A DNA stretch of 64,000 bases from positions 48,918,001 through 48,982,000 of the forward strand of contig OX485804.1 in assembly GCA_950295325.1 (NCBI GenBank), written 5' to 3'. The notes below the pieces were generated by a model. It did no database searches. It saw nothing but the letters and a program-made list of their open reading frames with translations, and was not told the DNA's origin. The position numbers were made by a program, and so were the translations under genes. Source of the stretch: Polytrichum commune (taxonomy: Eukaryota > Streptophyta > Polytrichopsida > Polytrichales > Polytrichaceae). This document shows, one piece after another, positions 43,541 to 54,020 of this stretch (position 1 is the stretch's first letter; every line of letters starts with the position of its first letter).

Positions 43541-45670
43541 CATTTATAGTTGATCATGTCCATTTAACTACTCACTAGGGTCATGTAATGCTGACCTAGT
43601 GAGTTCTATATTTTCTAGGTGAACATAGTTAAGGTTATGTGGTTATATTTAGTGTCACCAATCCTAATTGTCTTGCTCAATACTAATTGCAAACCACGGT
43701 ATAGTATCACCAACACTAAATGTTAACCCAATATTATTTATCATTCCATTTAATTTTTTGGGAGGATTAGAGATTCACAATGTTGCAATTACTGTCACTT
43801 ACAAAGTGATTTTCATCCAAATTTTAATCATTCATGACAAATATTTCATCACAAGTTGCTGACAAGAGAAGGTAGAGTTTTGGCCAATGGATGAACTTTA
43901 ATCATCCATGACAATATTTGTTCACTTATTCATAAGCAGTGTCATCCGAAAAGTTACCATGATGACATAAATTTTCTTATGAGTTGGGACATCATATTTA
44001 CTTTAATTTGCACATATGAATCCTACCCCATCATATCTCTCTACAATTGGATAATTTATCCTTATTCACAGTATAATCTAGTGGGTGAGCGACCTACATG
44101 GAAACTCACCCTAAGATATATGGGTTCTGCTTTTGGTACTTTTATCATGTGAAGGACCTACATATACTACATTGTAACCTAACCCACCATTAAACAATTA
44201 TTTGTGTCAAAAGACATCTACTATGATAATGTTATGTTGTGGTCCACCTTTATTTCAAGTGCTACCTAAGAAAAGTTACAAAAGGCAAGTACCTATTCAC
44301 CCTCTTTAGAATTATAGAACAAACACCACAAAGAAACATACACTCTAAACTTTGTAATATCAACCTACTTGATGTCATTCTTTCTCTTGTATCCCGAAAC
44401 CCTAGGGAACAAATGTTCTTAGTTTAAGTATCACTCCTTGTCATCACATTCCCCTTCCATATATCATGGGTTTTGACATTCAAATAAACACTAAAGAACT
44501 CAAACCACACACTTGCACACATCACGTTGTCATCGTTGTAGACCTTATATATCTAACTAAGTGGACAACTATTTAGCTAGCTAAAAGTTCCAACTAGCTT
44601 AACCTACGCAGGAATTCAATGCCTCAAAAGAATAGTGAGCTAAAACTAAGTGCCATAATTTGGGCGAGGAAAGTTAGCTAATAGCTAGTGGGAATATGAA
44701 TGTAATCTCGGTGGAATGAATGATGTCATTGCACCCAAACGGTCATCTCTCAAACCTAATCTTGTTGCAGCAACGATGTTTTGAAACTGAACATGATCCT
44801 AATTCCTAATAATCCAACAAATGTTACCGAACCTCTGATTTGGAACACCTTGATTCCATCTCGTCCTAAATTGTTAGATGACATTGACGTTTCTGATGGA
44901 AAAAAAAAACAAAAAACGAGAGTAGCAGAAGAAGAAGAAGAAGAAGAAGATCTATCACTAGTGTCAGTCGAAAGTGAGGAAGCAGACTAGACATGTTGAT
45001 TTTAAAATATTTTTTAATTTAATTGTGCAACAACATGAACTACAAAGCCAACCAATAGCAATACTATTAAAAATATATATTGTTTGGTTATGTTTGAATG
45101 GATTTCTCTATGCTTTAGAATGAATATGCATGTCACACAAATTTTTAGCTAGTCAAAGTTGAGTGAAAATGAGAGTTTCATAACTTTATGAGAATTCTGG
45201 TAAGCCTAGCTACCTGAAGCTAAGTGACACATAGGGCCCCAAATTTTTTAGTTAGGTGATGCTAGTTGCCAACTATCCAAGGTTTGCATCATTGTAATCG
45301 ATTTCATTATTGCGTTGTTGACTTTCTGTTGTTTCATAATGCCACCACTAATTCTCTTTTATCACGCATCCATGTCAACACTTCCAAAACTCCTTAATAT
45401 CATGTGCGTTTGGGTTGCCACAAGTGTGATATAACGGAGTTTAGAGTGTATTAAAAAGAGGTTGAAGCATGTTCAAATTTTATCAACTACTTCACAATAG
45501 TGAAGCATGTCAATTGGGAGGATCTATGTATTCATGTAAGGAATCAACAAACAAACATGCACTTCCAATCACCATAACTAAATCAAAAGAAGTCTAGCTT
45601 TTGTTGGATGCTTCATCGTAATTTTGCCAATGCAACATAAGTTTTTGTTGTGTTTTCTAAACAATAAAAG
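43541..45670. other. intergenic, no gene recognised
   Basis: Several TTTAGTGT/ACACTAAAT words occur near 43650 and 43710, suggesting decayed MITE ends. A 69-codon frame at 44781-44990 ends in a run of Glu from a (GAA)n microsatellite (44929-44950); it is not recognisable. Confidence 0.4.
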
Positions 45671-45678
45671 GGGGAGCA

Positions 45679-45890
45679 ATGACCGGGGAGAACCGACCGC
45701 TACTTACAGATGCATCAGTTGAGGTTAAGAAATAACTGGTTGAAGTTCGAGACTTTGGAAAATTCTCAATCAGTTTAGAAAAATCTATGAAAATATACCT
45801 CAATCAAATAAAGAAAAATCGACAGACCACAAAATGTAACCAGATACAGTGTGCCCAAAAATCTCCCGGGACATTGGGTTGAATCATGAG
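45679..45890 (+). repeat. dispersed repeat R1, near-complete copy
   Basis: Contains GAGAACCGACCGCTACTTAC, then CAGTTGAGGTTAAGAAATAA, TTAGAAAAATCTATG and a distal GCCCAAAAATCTCCC. The same blocks recur in order at 47086-47310. Confidence 0.7.
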
Positions 45891-45979
45891 AAAAACAAAT
45901 TGAATAACATCAGCACCCCACACACATTAATGAGAAGGTTCTTACAATTTTGATTTGACTTGGGGGGTCAAAGGTCTTA

Positions 45980-46312
45980 GGCCCACTATACACTAGGAGT
46001 CGAGGCCAAGGGCCGAGGGAAATTTCGCGATCTTATTGGTTGCGAACCTAAGGCCAACCTGAAGGGCTTTAGACTAGGAGGCAAGGCCAATAATTAATTG
46101 AATATTATAATATATTAAATGTTGGCCTTGGGATGCCCCCCAAGGCACCAAAGGAACCCTCATGGATTGTGGGGCCAACAAAGGGCCTTGGGACCAACGA
46201 ATACACAAATAACGAGTACACAAAGGGCCGGCTTGAGCTTCAAATGAACTCAAATATTGGTTAAGTTGGCCCCAAGATTTCACGGCCTTAACTCCTAGTG
46301 TAAAGCGAACCC
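45980..46312. mobile_element. PIF/Harbinger-type MITE, 333 bp, TTA duplication
   Basis: The left end reads GGCCCACTATACACTAGGAG and the right end on the minus strand GGGTTCGCTTTACACTAGGAG; the shared inner part is ACACTAGGAGT.GAGGCC-like. TTA flanks both ends (45977-45979, 46313-46315). It belongs with the element at 9200-9732 by its CTTTACAC terminus. Confidence 0.7.
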
Positions 46313-46708
46313 TTATTGTGACCCGGAGCAACTTAGTCGATACTTGGAAGGATAAGCTTTATATGAGCAATATCTCTTGATTTCCACTTGGGCTGCGTTG
46401 TTTCGGCTGGGTTGGTTGTATTTTGAGTTCTTTTTGCAATTGAATTTTCAATTGTGCAAAAGAAAACAAATAAAAATAAAAATCTCAATGAGAAGGTTCT
46501 CTACAGTACACCTATTGTAAATTTCATATTGGGAAGAGCGGCTCTAGTGCAGTCACTACAGTTCCTGACAATCGTCAGTCTCCTCGCTTGAATTTGCAGG
46601 AGAAAAGCTTCACGTTTCCAGAGCATTGACCCAAGAAGCTACTTTAAGCTTACTTATTAGCACATGAACATGAGTGCATCGCAATGAACAGGGAGAACTG
46701 ACCAATGG

Positions 46709-47082
46709 TCAAGATCGAAGTCTTCAATACCCTTCCAACGCGATTTGGCCCTTCAAAATATACCTCTCAAAATAGCCCTCCAAAACGCAACTTGAAGATG
46801 ACGATATCACTTGAGATCCTCGATCTAATATGCCCGCCACAATAACCGATAAGCGTATGGCATCGTCACTACGAGAAGTGGAGTTAGATGCTTGATTCTT
46901 AATTCTTCACATTGTACTAGAAACATGTACCATATTATTCATGTACAAGTTCATAGGATTTGTATATCTCACATTTCTATATTCTCGGATTGACGTCTTG
47001 GATTTGAACCCGCCCCTTCAACTGAAGCGCTGAGATTTGAGAGCCCTTCAAAAGGAAACTCATATGAGGGCTTCAATCTTGA
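46709..47082. mobile_element. MITE of the AAGATTGAAG family, inserted in repeat R1
   Basis: The left end TCAAGATCGAAG is mirrored by CTTCAATCTTGA at the right. It is about 75% similar along its length to 48944-49334 (CGCGATTTGGCCCTTC, AACATGTACCAT, GATTGACGTCTTGGAT). Sequence on both sides belongs to repeat R1: GGGAGAACTGACC before and ATTGACCGCTAAC after, so it inserted into an R1 copy. CAATGG occurs at both borders. Confidence 0.75.
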
Positions 47083-47085
47083 TAA

Positions 47086-47310
47086 ACAATGGAAATTGAC
47101 CGCTAACATATCTAGTCACAGATGAACCAATTGAGTTTGAGAAATAACCGGTCAGCAATGGTTTGAGAGGAATCTATGGAAAATACCTCACATCGGTAAG
47201 GAAGGGAACCAAAAGATCACCACATACAATGCAACCGGCTTCACTTGAAAACACTAAAATGAATCTTGACCGATTATGGCCAAAAATCTCCCCCCACACA
47301 CACTGGTGCA
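47086..47310 (+). repeat. dispersed repeat R1, right part of a split copy
   Basis: Reads AATTGACCGCTAAC, CAATTGAGTTTGAGAAATAA, AGAGGAATCTATGGAAAATA, CCGATTATGGCCAAAAATCT. The left part of the same copy (46683-46702) lies across the MITE. Confidence 0.7.
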
Positions 47311-47504
47311 TTGACTTCGATGTATGAAGCCTAAAGTCAGTTAAGTTATCTACTGCCATCCAGAACCAAAAGCAGAGGGTGAGATCAATTCTGAAGTTGC
47401 AGAGAGAATCTCGATTCCTCAAGCTTCCCATGTTTGCGGCACAAATCATGTGAGCCACATTCGTTTCATGAGCTCAAAGAGAATGGCAGAAAGCTGCAGG
47501 CCTC

Positions 47505-47527
47505 TCTCTCTCTCTCTCTCTCTCTCT
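47505..47527. repeat. (CT)n microsatellite
   Basis: About eleven CT units next to the MITE fragment at 47539. Confidence 0.9.
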
Positions 47528-47538
47528 ATGCATACTTA

Positions 47539-47558
47539 GGGGCCGCTTTACACCTAGA
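47539..47558 (+). mobile_element. terminus of a GGGCCGCTTTACAC MITE cut by a hAT insertion
   Basis: GGGGCCGCTTTACACCTAGA follows TTA (47536-47538), exactly like the start of the element at 9200. The match ends abruptly where the hAT terminus CAGTGGTTATTTTTCAC begins. Confidence 0.65.
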
Positions 47559-48029
47559 CAGTGGTTATTTTTCACAAGGTACCTAACATGTTCATTCGTG
47601 GACTGGTTCTTAGAAAACGAATCGGTCTTTGGAGGTGTCAAATTCACTTTGGACAAGTTGTAAAAGTAACAAATTTTTGATGATTTTTTTCCCAAAAAAA
47701 AGATGGTACAAATATCACTAACATCGTGTCATATATGACATGTGAATATAAGCATAATGCAATCAAACCACTAATACCCAATCAATATATCAATCTTGAA
47801 GTGTTTGATTCACTTTCGTACATTAATTCATCAACCACGAAATTTAGAACCTTTTTAACATAATGTCAAAGATTATAATTGAAGGTAAATTTAGCAATTG
47901 AATGAGAATTAGAATATATAAACATGCTCAAAATTTTTAAAATGAAGAGCTACTTACCCTTCAAAGAAGTGAATGAATTCTCCTATCCTTCATGTTTCTC
48001 CAAACATGACTGCATCACTGCATTCCAAT

Positions 48030-48283
48030 CACTATATTCGTTAATTTGAGACTTTCTCTTGTCTCAAATTAATATATGGACCACAACAACATGGTCTAAT
48101 GTTTGGGTCGTCCTACCTAAACCATCTTGATATGAGTTCTTACTTGGGTTCTTGATATGAACACACGCTTTAAAATATTTGCATCTTACAACATTCTCCA
48201 ATATTTGTGTGATTTTATCCATGTTCTTATATTTGTAATTGTCTCAAAATGCCAAAAAAAAACCCAAATTAACGAATATAGTG
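48030..48283. mobile_element. 254-bp MITE with 8-bp duplication ATTCCAAT, nested in the hAT element
   Basis: The left end CACTATATTCGTTAATTTGA and the right end on the minus strand CACTATATTCGTTAATTTGG match at 19 of 20. ATTCCAAT flanks both sides (48022-48029, 48284-48291). The homologous hAT copy at 63.9 kb lacks the insert and reads straight through (GCATTACAATTGATG), so the empty site is known. An 8-bp duplication suggests a hAT-type MITE. A truncated relative is at 23700-23809. Confidence 0.9.
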
Positions 48284-48289
48284 ATTCCA

Positions 48290-48790
48290 ATTGATGTTTT
48301 CAACATGAATATTTGCACTTGAAATGCGCACCAAAGCATCTAAAGTCTCTAACTTCAAACTAGTGCGGAGATGACTTTTTTTATTAGGTTTTGTTTAGAA
48401 AGAACCCTTTCACATATTGCGGTGCTCACTGGAATCATCATAACTCTCCTCCACAAGTTACTCAATTGCTTGACCACTCTAGAGTGGAACCTGCAAACTC
48501 CCAAGCTTCAAATAAAGACATATTTGGGATCATCTCTCTCATGGTCTCCATCATCTCCAAACACTCACCCCGACATCGATTTTGTTCTTCTTCAAAAGTC
48601 TAGAACTTCATAAACAACCTCTCCAACCACTCTTCAGTAATACGAGTTCTTTCATCATTTGTAGGGTATATATTGGGACTAAAGAGCTTGCATGCATTGA
48701 AGATGCCCAAGTCTGGAAACATGTTATTCAATGCATCCACCACCCGTTGTACATACTCTTGCGGGACGGGTATTTTAATTTTTAAACCAG
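48290..48790 (-). pseudogene. hAT transposase C-terminal (dimerisation) region relic
   Basis: On the minus strand the frame reads VVDALNNMFPDLGIFNACKL, then TEEWLERLFMKF, and after stops and shifts EAWEFAGSTLEWSS and SLKLETLDALVRISSANIHV. The last block, with its LKLETLDAL..RI core, is the hAT C-terminal dimerisation domain. Several in-frame stops between about 48380 and 48600 make it a pseudogene. The same C-terminal block appears at the window's right edge (ETLDALMRISCANI). Confidence 0.7.
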
Positions 48791-48855
48791 TTTTGGGATG
48801 GGTTGTTTTTTCTTCAACCTTTTCATGGACGGGTTGGTTTAGATTACCGTTTACA

Positions 48856-48940
48856 AGCCCCCGGAGTTGCCGCATGGTGGGTTGCAGTCCGACTGGATGG
48901 ATGCATCCCGGGAGGGCCCCGCACCGGCTAGTGTGGTTGG
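48856..48940 (+). repeat. repeat R5, left copy
   Basis: ACAAGCCCCCGGAGTTGCCG, CATGGTGGGTTGCAGTCCGA and TGGATGGATGCATC match 49429-49540 (ACAAGCCCCTAGAGCTACCG, GACTGCAACCCGACTGGATG). The MITE at 48944 interrupts the continuation of this copy. Confidence 0.65.
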
Positions 48941-48943
48941 GTA

Positions 48944-49334
48944 AAATGTTAAAGATTGAAGTCTTCAATGCCCTTCAAACGCGATTTGGCCCTTCACAAT
49001 ATACCTCTCACAAAACAATCCTTCATAATGCAACTCCAAATTGAAAATCAAGATGTCATTTGAAGTCCTCAATATAATCTGTCCGCCACAAAACCCAACA
49101 AGTGTAGGGCATTGTCATTACAATAAGTGGTTTTAGACGGTTGATTCTTGATTTTTTACATAACACTGGAAACATGTACCATGTAACTCATGCACAAGTT
49201 TAATATGAGTTTTGTGTTTCATTTCTATATTCTTGGATTGACGTCTTGGATCTGAACCAACCATTCACATGAAGGGCTAAAATTTGAAAGCCCTTCAAAA
49301 TGAAACTCATGTGAGAGCTTCAATCTTGAACATC
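48944..49334. mobile_element. 391-bp MITE of the AAGATTGAAG family with 8-9 bp duplication
   Basis: The left end AATGTTAAAGATTGAAG and the right end on the minus strand GATGTTCAAGATTGAAG match at 15 of 17. It is flanked by GTTGGGTA (48936-48943) and GTTGGGGTA (49335-49343). Homologous sequence at 49515-49530 reads through the empty site (GTGTGGCTAGGGTATGACTG). An 8-9 bp duplication points to hAT or Mutator type. A 3'-half relic lies at 53880-54020. Confidence 0.8.
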
Positions 49335-49428
49335 GTTGGGGTATGAGTGGGATTGTAACCAACTTGGCCGGTGCAGGGCCCTCTCAGGGATGGGGCGGAC
49401 CATCCAGGGTCGGATAAGACAAGCCCCT

Positions 49429-49540
49429 AGAGCTACCGCATGGTGGGTCCCATGATGGACTGCAACCCGACTGGATGAATGCATCTATGGAGGGCCCCCA
49501 TCAGCCAGGCTGGCTGGCTGGCCCGGTGTGGCTAGGGTAT
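49429..49540 (+). repeat. repeat R5, right copy
   Basis: See the left copy at 48856. This one has a CAGCCAGGCTGGCTGGCTGG stretch and continues uninterrupted through GGGTATGACTGGGATT, serving as the empty-site reference for the MITE. Confidence 0.6.
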
Positions 49541-49884
49541 GACTGGGATTCTGACCGACAATGATCCCAGACAATGATCTCCCCGGACTCTGGATTTGAC
49601 GTGAATTTATGCACAATTTATGCACAAGCTTGCTCTTTTGTGCTCAGAGAATGAGGGCGAGCAAAAGAGGCCAAATGTGTGCCAAAGGAAGTGCTCAGGG
49701 CATGGCCACCGTTCCCCCCAACGGTCACGCCAACGGGAGGTGGCCGTGGTGGGTCCCACTATATCTGCCACCGCCCTCCCGGCAACCCTAAACCCACTGC
49801 CGGTCACGCCATCCAAGCTGCCTTGGACGGCAGCTTGGTGTGCAAATTTTGCACCCTCCAAAACTTGACTTTCTCAGTCTGACA

Positions 49885-51564
49885 ATGTTGGAGGTTTTGT
49901 CAATGGCTGGTCGGAGGGAACGAGGTGGTGGATTGGGGTCACCGGAAGGCGGGCCAGCAAAAGTTGGTTGCAAAGGAAAGAATTTTATTAGGGTGGAAGA
50001 AGAGCAACTATGCAAGAGTGTGATGTTAGTTTCGCAAGATCGTGTGGTGGGGAACCAGCAAAAGGCAGGTGTGTTTTGGGAGAGGATTATTGAACACTAC
50101 AATGAAAACCGCCCAGATGGAGTGCGGCCATTGCGAAGTCTGGAGACAAAGTGGGGTTTGATAAAACACAATGTGTCAAAGTTCTGTGGCATTTACAATC
50201 AAATCTAGCGTTTGCACAAGAGTGGTAGCAATGCGGTTGATACATTGACGGATGCAAAGGAGTTGTATAGGCAGAAAAGTGCAAAAAATACAGATTTTGT
50301 TTTTGAGCATTGTTGGTTGTTGCTCAAAGACTGTCCCCGGTGGGCTGACGGATGGACGCAGTCGCCTATGGGCAAGAAACGACCTGCCAATGAGTGCGAG
50401 GGAAGCAACACACAAGATCTGGATGGTGGCATTTCGGAGGCTGCAGCAAGGTCTCAATCTGTGTATAATGAGCGGCCGGGGGGAGTGAAAGCAACGAAGC
50501 AAGACAACATACAACAAAAGATAAGAGACGGCGCATTGTATGCTCAAGCTGAGGCAACAAGGAGTATGGCAGCAGTTCAAATGAAAAAAGTTGTTCTTCT
50601 TGAAGAGCAGAATATGTTGCTCTTGATGACCATGCCAATAGATGACAGTGCAGGGGAGGATGCACGGGAATATCTGAGGCTTAGGAGAGGGGAAGAGCTA
50701 AAAAAACTTAAGAAAAGGCTGTCTGAAGAGGAGTCCAGACAACATGCGAGGGAGTTTGCAGCTGCAGAGTTTCCAGTGCCGCAGGCAGACAGTCCAGTCG
50801 AGGAGCGGGGAGGGGCGTCGGAGAGAGGCGTCGACACCTGCGATGGTTCGGCTGGTGGCGCTGCCCGCTCCGCACCTGCTCCGGCTGCTGCTGCAGCGAC
50901 AGGGCATGGAGGCAGTGGGGCACCGAGGGTTGCTGCAGTGCGAGGGGGGATGGAGGGAAGAGGAGGCAGGGTGGCAGGAGGGACGAGAAGGAGTGCGGGC
51001 AGTGCAGGAGGGCGTGCAGGCGGCGAAGGAGGGAGGGGTCGGAGAGGAGGAGGGTGTGCAGGGAGCGAAGTCGGTGTTGAAGAGCGGCGGGGAGGTGTGC
51101 TGCTGCGAAGAGGGAGCGCAACGACGCAGCGCAGTGGAAGTCCGGCGGCAGCTAGGAGTGCAGGGGCGTGGAGTGGAGGAGTGCCTGTGCGGGAGTGGGA
51201 TCCCGAGCTGGAGGGGAGGGAATGGGAGCAGGGTGAGGAGCGAGAGGAGGAGGTTCTGTGGAATGGGAGTGTGGATGGAGAGCGCCGAGGTTGGCTGGGC
51301 GAGGAGAAAAATTCTGTTCCTGGAGACCGCCGATTCCCGAGCCCCGAAAGACAGCTCGGAGACTCCAACGCCGCAGGTGGGTTGTTGGTTTTTTTTTTTT
51401 TTTTTTTTTTCCTCCTCTTACCTGGTCCCGTGCACTCGATCCCCTTCGTCGCGGCGATCCGGCTGTTGGAGTCCATCCATTCCCGGGGCCACAGCTGCTG
51501 TCGCCGGCGATGTTCCTGGGTTCGTTTTCCTTCGCAGCCTATTTTGCCTTCCCTCTCGCCATAA
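49885..51564 (+). pseudogene. PIF/Harbinger ORF1 with Myb-like and NAM-associated regions, one in-frame stop
   Basis: From the ATG at 49885 (or 49903) the frame gives FIRVEEEQLCKSVMLVSQD, KAGVFWERIIEHYNENRPDG and RSLETKWGLIKHNVSKFCGI, a Myb/SANT-like DNA-binding domain. A TAG at 50206-50208 interrupts it, and the same frame resumes with KSGSNAVDTLTDAKELYRQK, FVFEHCWLLLKDCPRWADGW and a coiled-coil ending EELKKLKKRLSEEE. This is the Myb plus NAM-associated layout of plant Harbinger ORF1, which partners the transposase. Beyond about 50800 the frame enters a GGA/GCA-rich low-complexity stretch and a T-run, so the true end is probably earlier. It converges with the intact transposase 3.8 kb away. 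Confidence 0.75.
51388..51410. repeat. poly(T) tract
   Basis: An uninterrupted run of about 22 T lies in the GC-rich segment after ORF1. Confidence 0.9.
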
Positions 51565-51639
51565 ATTAAATTTCTGGTCCGAAGTCGTTGCTGGCAATCC
51601 CGCCAGCCACGCACAGCCGAGCTCTCGAGTCTCGGCGCT

Positions 51640-51822
51640 GGAGTCTTTCTGTACCTGGCGCCGTAGTCCATTTCGGGAAGCCTCGCTATGGTCGGCGTCG
51701 GCTTCCTCCTCTTGCTGCAGCCTGCCAGAGATGGAGCGCCGGAGTCTTTGTTTAGCCCCCGTCGGAGTCCATTTTGGTCCGCCTCGGCGTCAGCTTCCTC
51801 CTCTTGCTGCAGCCTGCTTCAT
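51640..51822. repeat. tandem duplication, ~95-bp unit
   Basis: The block GAGTCTTT...GTCCATTT followed by CTTCCTCCTCTTGCTGCAGC occurs twice, ending near 51725 and 51820. Copies differ at several positions. Confidence 0.7.
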
Positions 51823-51984
51823 CCCAGGTGTTGTCGCCCTCCATTTCGGGGCAGCTCTGGTTGAAGATCGGCGTCTTCCTGCTACTAATTTCGGCCATGG
51901 AGTTGATGCTGGTCGTCCAAGCCCAGCAAATTCCAAGTTTATCTCTTTCAGTTCTTCTTTTTTCAGTATTGTGCTGTGTATTAT

Positions 51985-52090
51985 TCTGAGGATTCCTGTA
52001 AAATGATCGGCGATTTGCCTGGAGTCTTGAACTTGAACCAGTTATTTCTCAAACTCAACGGGCCCATCTCTGTGTAGCAGTCGGATTTCC
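51985..52090 (-). repeat. dispersed repeat R1, minus-strand copy
   Basis: On the minus strand it reads GAGATGGGCCCGTTGAGTTT, GAGAAATAACTGGTTCAAGT and CGATCATTTTACAGGAATCC. A frame upstream ends RDGPVEFEK then TAA. Confidence 0.7.
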
Positions 52091-52274
52091 TCATTCGCAG
52101 CTCCAGATCTGCATGCATCATATTCATGCTGAATCTGGTAGCTCTTGACAGTTAATTTATTTTTTTCAAAGCAAAAGAAACTCAGCTTGAGAGCAGAAAA
52201 GTGTGAGGCTTGAAATTCTGAATAATTGAGAACCAGTGGGGAGCTGGTGTACCATATGGCGACTCCGCTCATGT

Positions 52275-53340
52275 TCAGTACTAGAGTAGAGGCACCTGAA
52301 ACTGATGATTTTTAAGAGATTTTTCGTCGGATTTCGAGACGTATAAAATAGTGCACATTTTTCTCATGTAGGAAGTTTTTGCAGAGAAGGACTGCAAAAT
52401 TTGCGGTGATTTTATTTCTTACATTGAAGTTTTTGTGTATTTTTGAAGCCAAAAGTTTACCTAAACATGTTACCAATGTCTAGAGATTGTCATAACTGCT
52501 CATTTAATTTTAACCAATCATTCCTCTTCATTGAAGCACTCAATGCTAGAACATGTGTCATAATACTATTGGTTTTGACCCCTTCGAAATTCAATCTTTA
52601 CCTTATCGAAATTCCAGTGCCCTATACATTGGTGGTTGTGGGTGGTGTTCCTCATCGTGTCTTCTTGCTGCAGGTCACGATTTTCATTTGTTCCCTGGAG
52701 GTGTTGGGTCGTGGCTACAAATGCAAGCGAGCAATCCAGACTCCAACGGTGTGGTTGGGGGGGGGGTTCAAGTCCCCTAGAAGTAGATGATGATGATGAG
52801 ATGGTAGAATTGAGGCACAGAGATGGATGTATCCAATTTTATTGAATGTAAAATGATTTTGTCCTTTCATCCACAGTCTTAATCCTTGAAATCTTTAAAG
52901 GTATGAGGAAAAAATTCAATGGCATAGTATTCCACATCGATTGTGATTTTTAGGCAAGTATTGCTCGTTGGCACCATCCTCTGCGCAGAAGCAAATAAAT
53001 CGCCACGTAAAATTCAATGTGCTCCATCCACAACAACCAGCCCCACCCCTGAAACTCATAAGCTTAGTCGTAATTCCAAATATCCACATGCGAGTGTCCA
53101 ATAAGTGTGGACACTTTGAATGGGTAAGAACTCAAGACAATGTTTTTGCAGAAATGATTGCAAAATTCTTCTTGATTGAATACCTTATTTTTACAAAACT
53201 ACGTGCTGTAAATGTGATAGTATCGATCATGTATTGATATAACACCGAATTCAAAAATAATGGGACCCCTCTTTGGCAATGATATCGAAAATGTATACGA
53301 AATTGCAAAGGAGAATGGTGTTTGTTTGCTTCTCCATTTC
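52275..53340. other. intergenic, no gene recognised
   Basis: Open frames up to 115 codons (52443-52790) have no recognisable features. A G-run lies at 52760-52768. Confidence 0.35.
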
Positions 53341-53342
53341 AA

Positions 53343-53663
53343 GAACATTAAATGTCAACTCCAACACTATTTGTGCCAATTACTAACTTTGAATATTTAC
53401 ATAAGCGCATTTAGTGTTAGATGGTTTTTTTTGTGGAAATTCAAACGAGGAATTGGAGGTAGAATATGTGTGCCTCGTAGAAATGTAATATGCTACGAAT
53501 ATGTTATTACAAAAATTGAAACCAAATGGGTAACAACTTCCACGATGCAAAATAAAGACAACGGAAATTCTAATACTAATTGTACTTTCAAGTGACAATT
53601 AGTGTATTGGGTAACTATTGCCTCTAACACTAATCGTCATTTAACAATAATCAACCTAACTTT
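53343..53663 (+). mobile_element. short deletion derivative of the CACTAAATA element
   Basis: The left two-thirds match the minus strand of 15170-15400 (CAACACTATTTGTGCCAATT, TAAGCGCATTTAGTGTTAGA, GATGCAAAATAAAGACAA). The right third matches the minus strand of 5195-5292 (TTTCAAGTGACAATTAGTG, GGGTAACTATTG). The outermost left TIR is missing and the right TIR is degenerate (CAACCTAACTTTATTGG). Confidence 0.75.
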
Positions 53664-53879
53664 ATTGGGTCTTGAAGCAAGCTCAATTCCTTGTTGGTGC
53701 GGGGTAATTGTCATGATCAGTACCGTTTACACTAAAGAGGACATACATAGTTTTTTTGTGGAAAATAGAGATTGAAACTCAATACAACGTTTTGGTAAAT
53801 GCCAACGTTGGGAATATTTAGGGTCATTGTTGGGGCATTCAATTTAACTCTTCTTAAGCATGTGAGAGCAAGAAAGTTG

Positions 53880-54020
53880 ATTTTTCAATATGAATTTTGC
53901 ATTTCATTTCTATATTCATAGATTGACGTCTTGGATTTGAACCAACTCTTCAATTGAAGGGTTGAAATTTGAAAACCCTTCAAAATGAAAGTCATACGAC
54001 ACTTCCATCTTGAGCATTGA
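53880..54020 (+). mobile_element. 3'-half relic of the AAGATTGAAG MITE
   Basis: Matches the right part of the copy at 48944-49334: TTTCATTTCTATATTC, GATTGACGTCTTGGAT and ACCCTTCAAAATGAAAGTCA, ending CATCTTGAGCAT. Confidence 0.7.

Larger units (their letters stand above)
47559..48790 (-). mobile_element. hAT element, 3' part, minus-strand orientation
   Basis: The outer end reads CAGTGGTTATTTTTCACAAG, a hAT-type terminus. A second copy starts at 63459 with CAGTGGTGATTTTTCACAAG and matches for the rest of the window (for example CATATATGACATGTGAATAT and CCTATCCTTCATGTTTCTCC). The transposase C-terminus is encoded on the minus strand upstream of this end. The 5' half of the element is missing beyond about 48790. 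A 254-bp MITE sits inside it. Confidence 0.7.

Noticed and set aside
50577-51671. 364-codon minus-strand frame opposite Harbinger ORF1
   Set aside because: It is a Ser/Pro/Leu-rich shadow of the GGA/GCA-rich low-complexity strand and has a poly-Lys run from the T tract.
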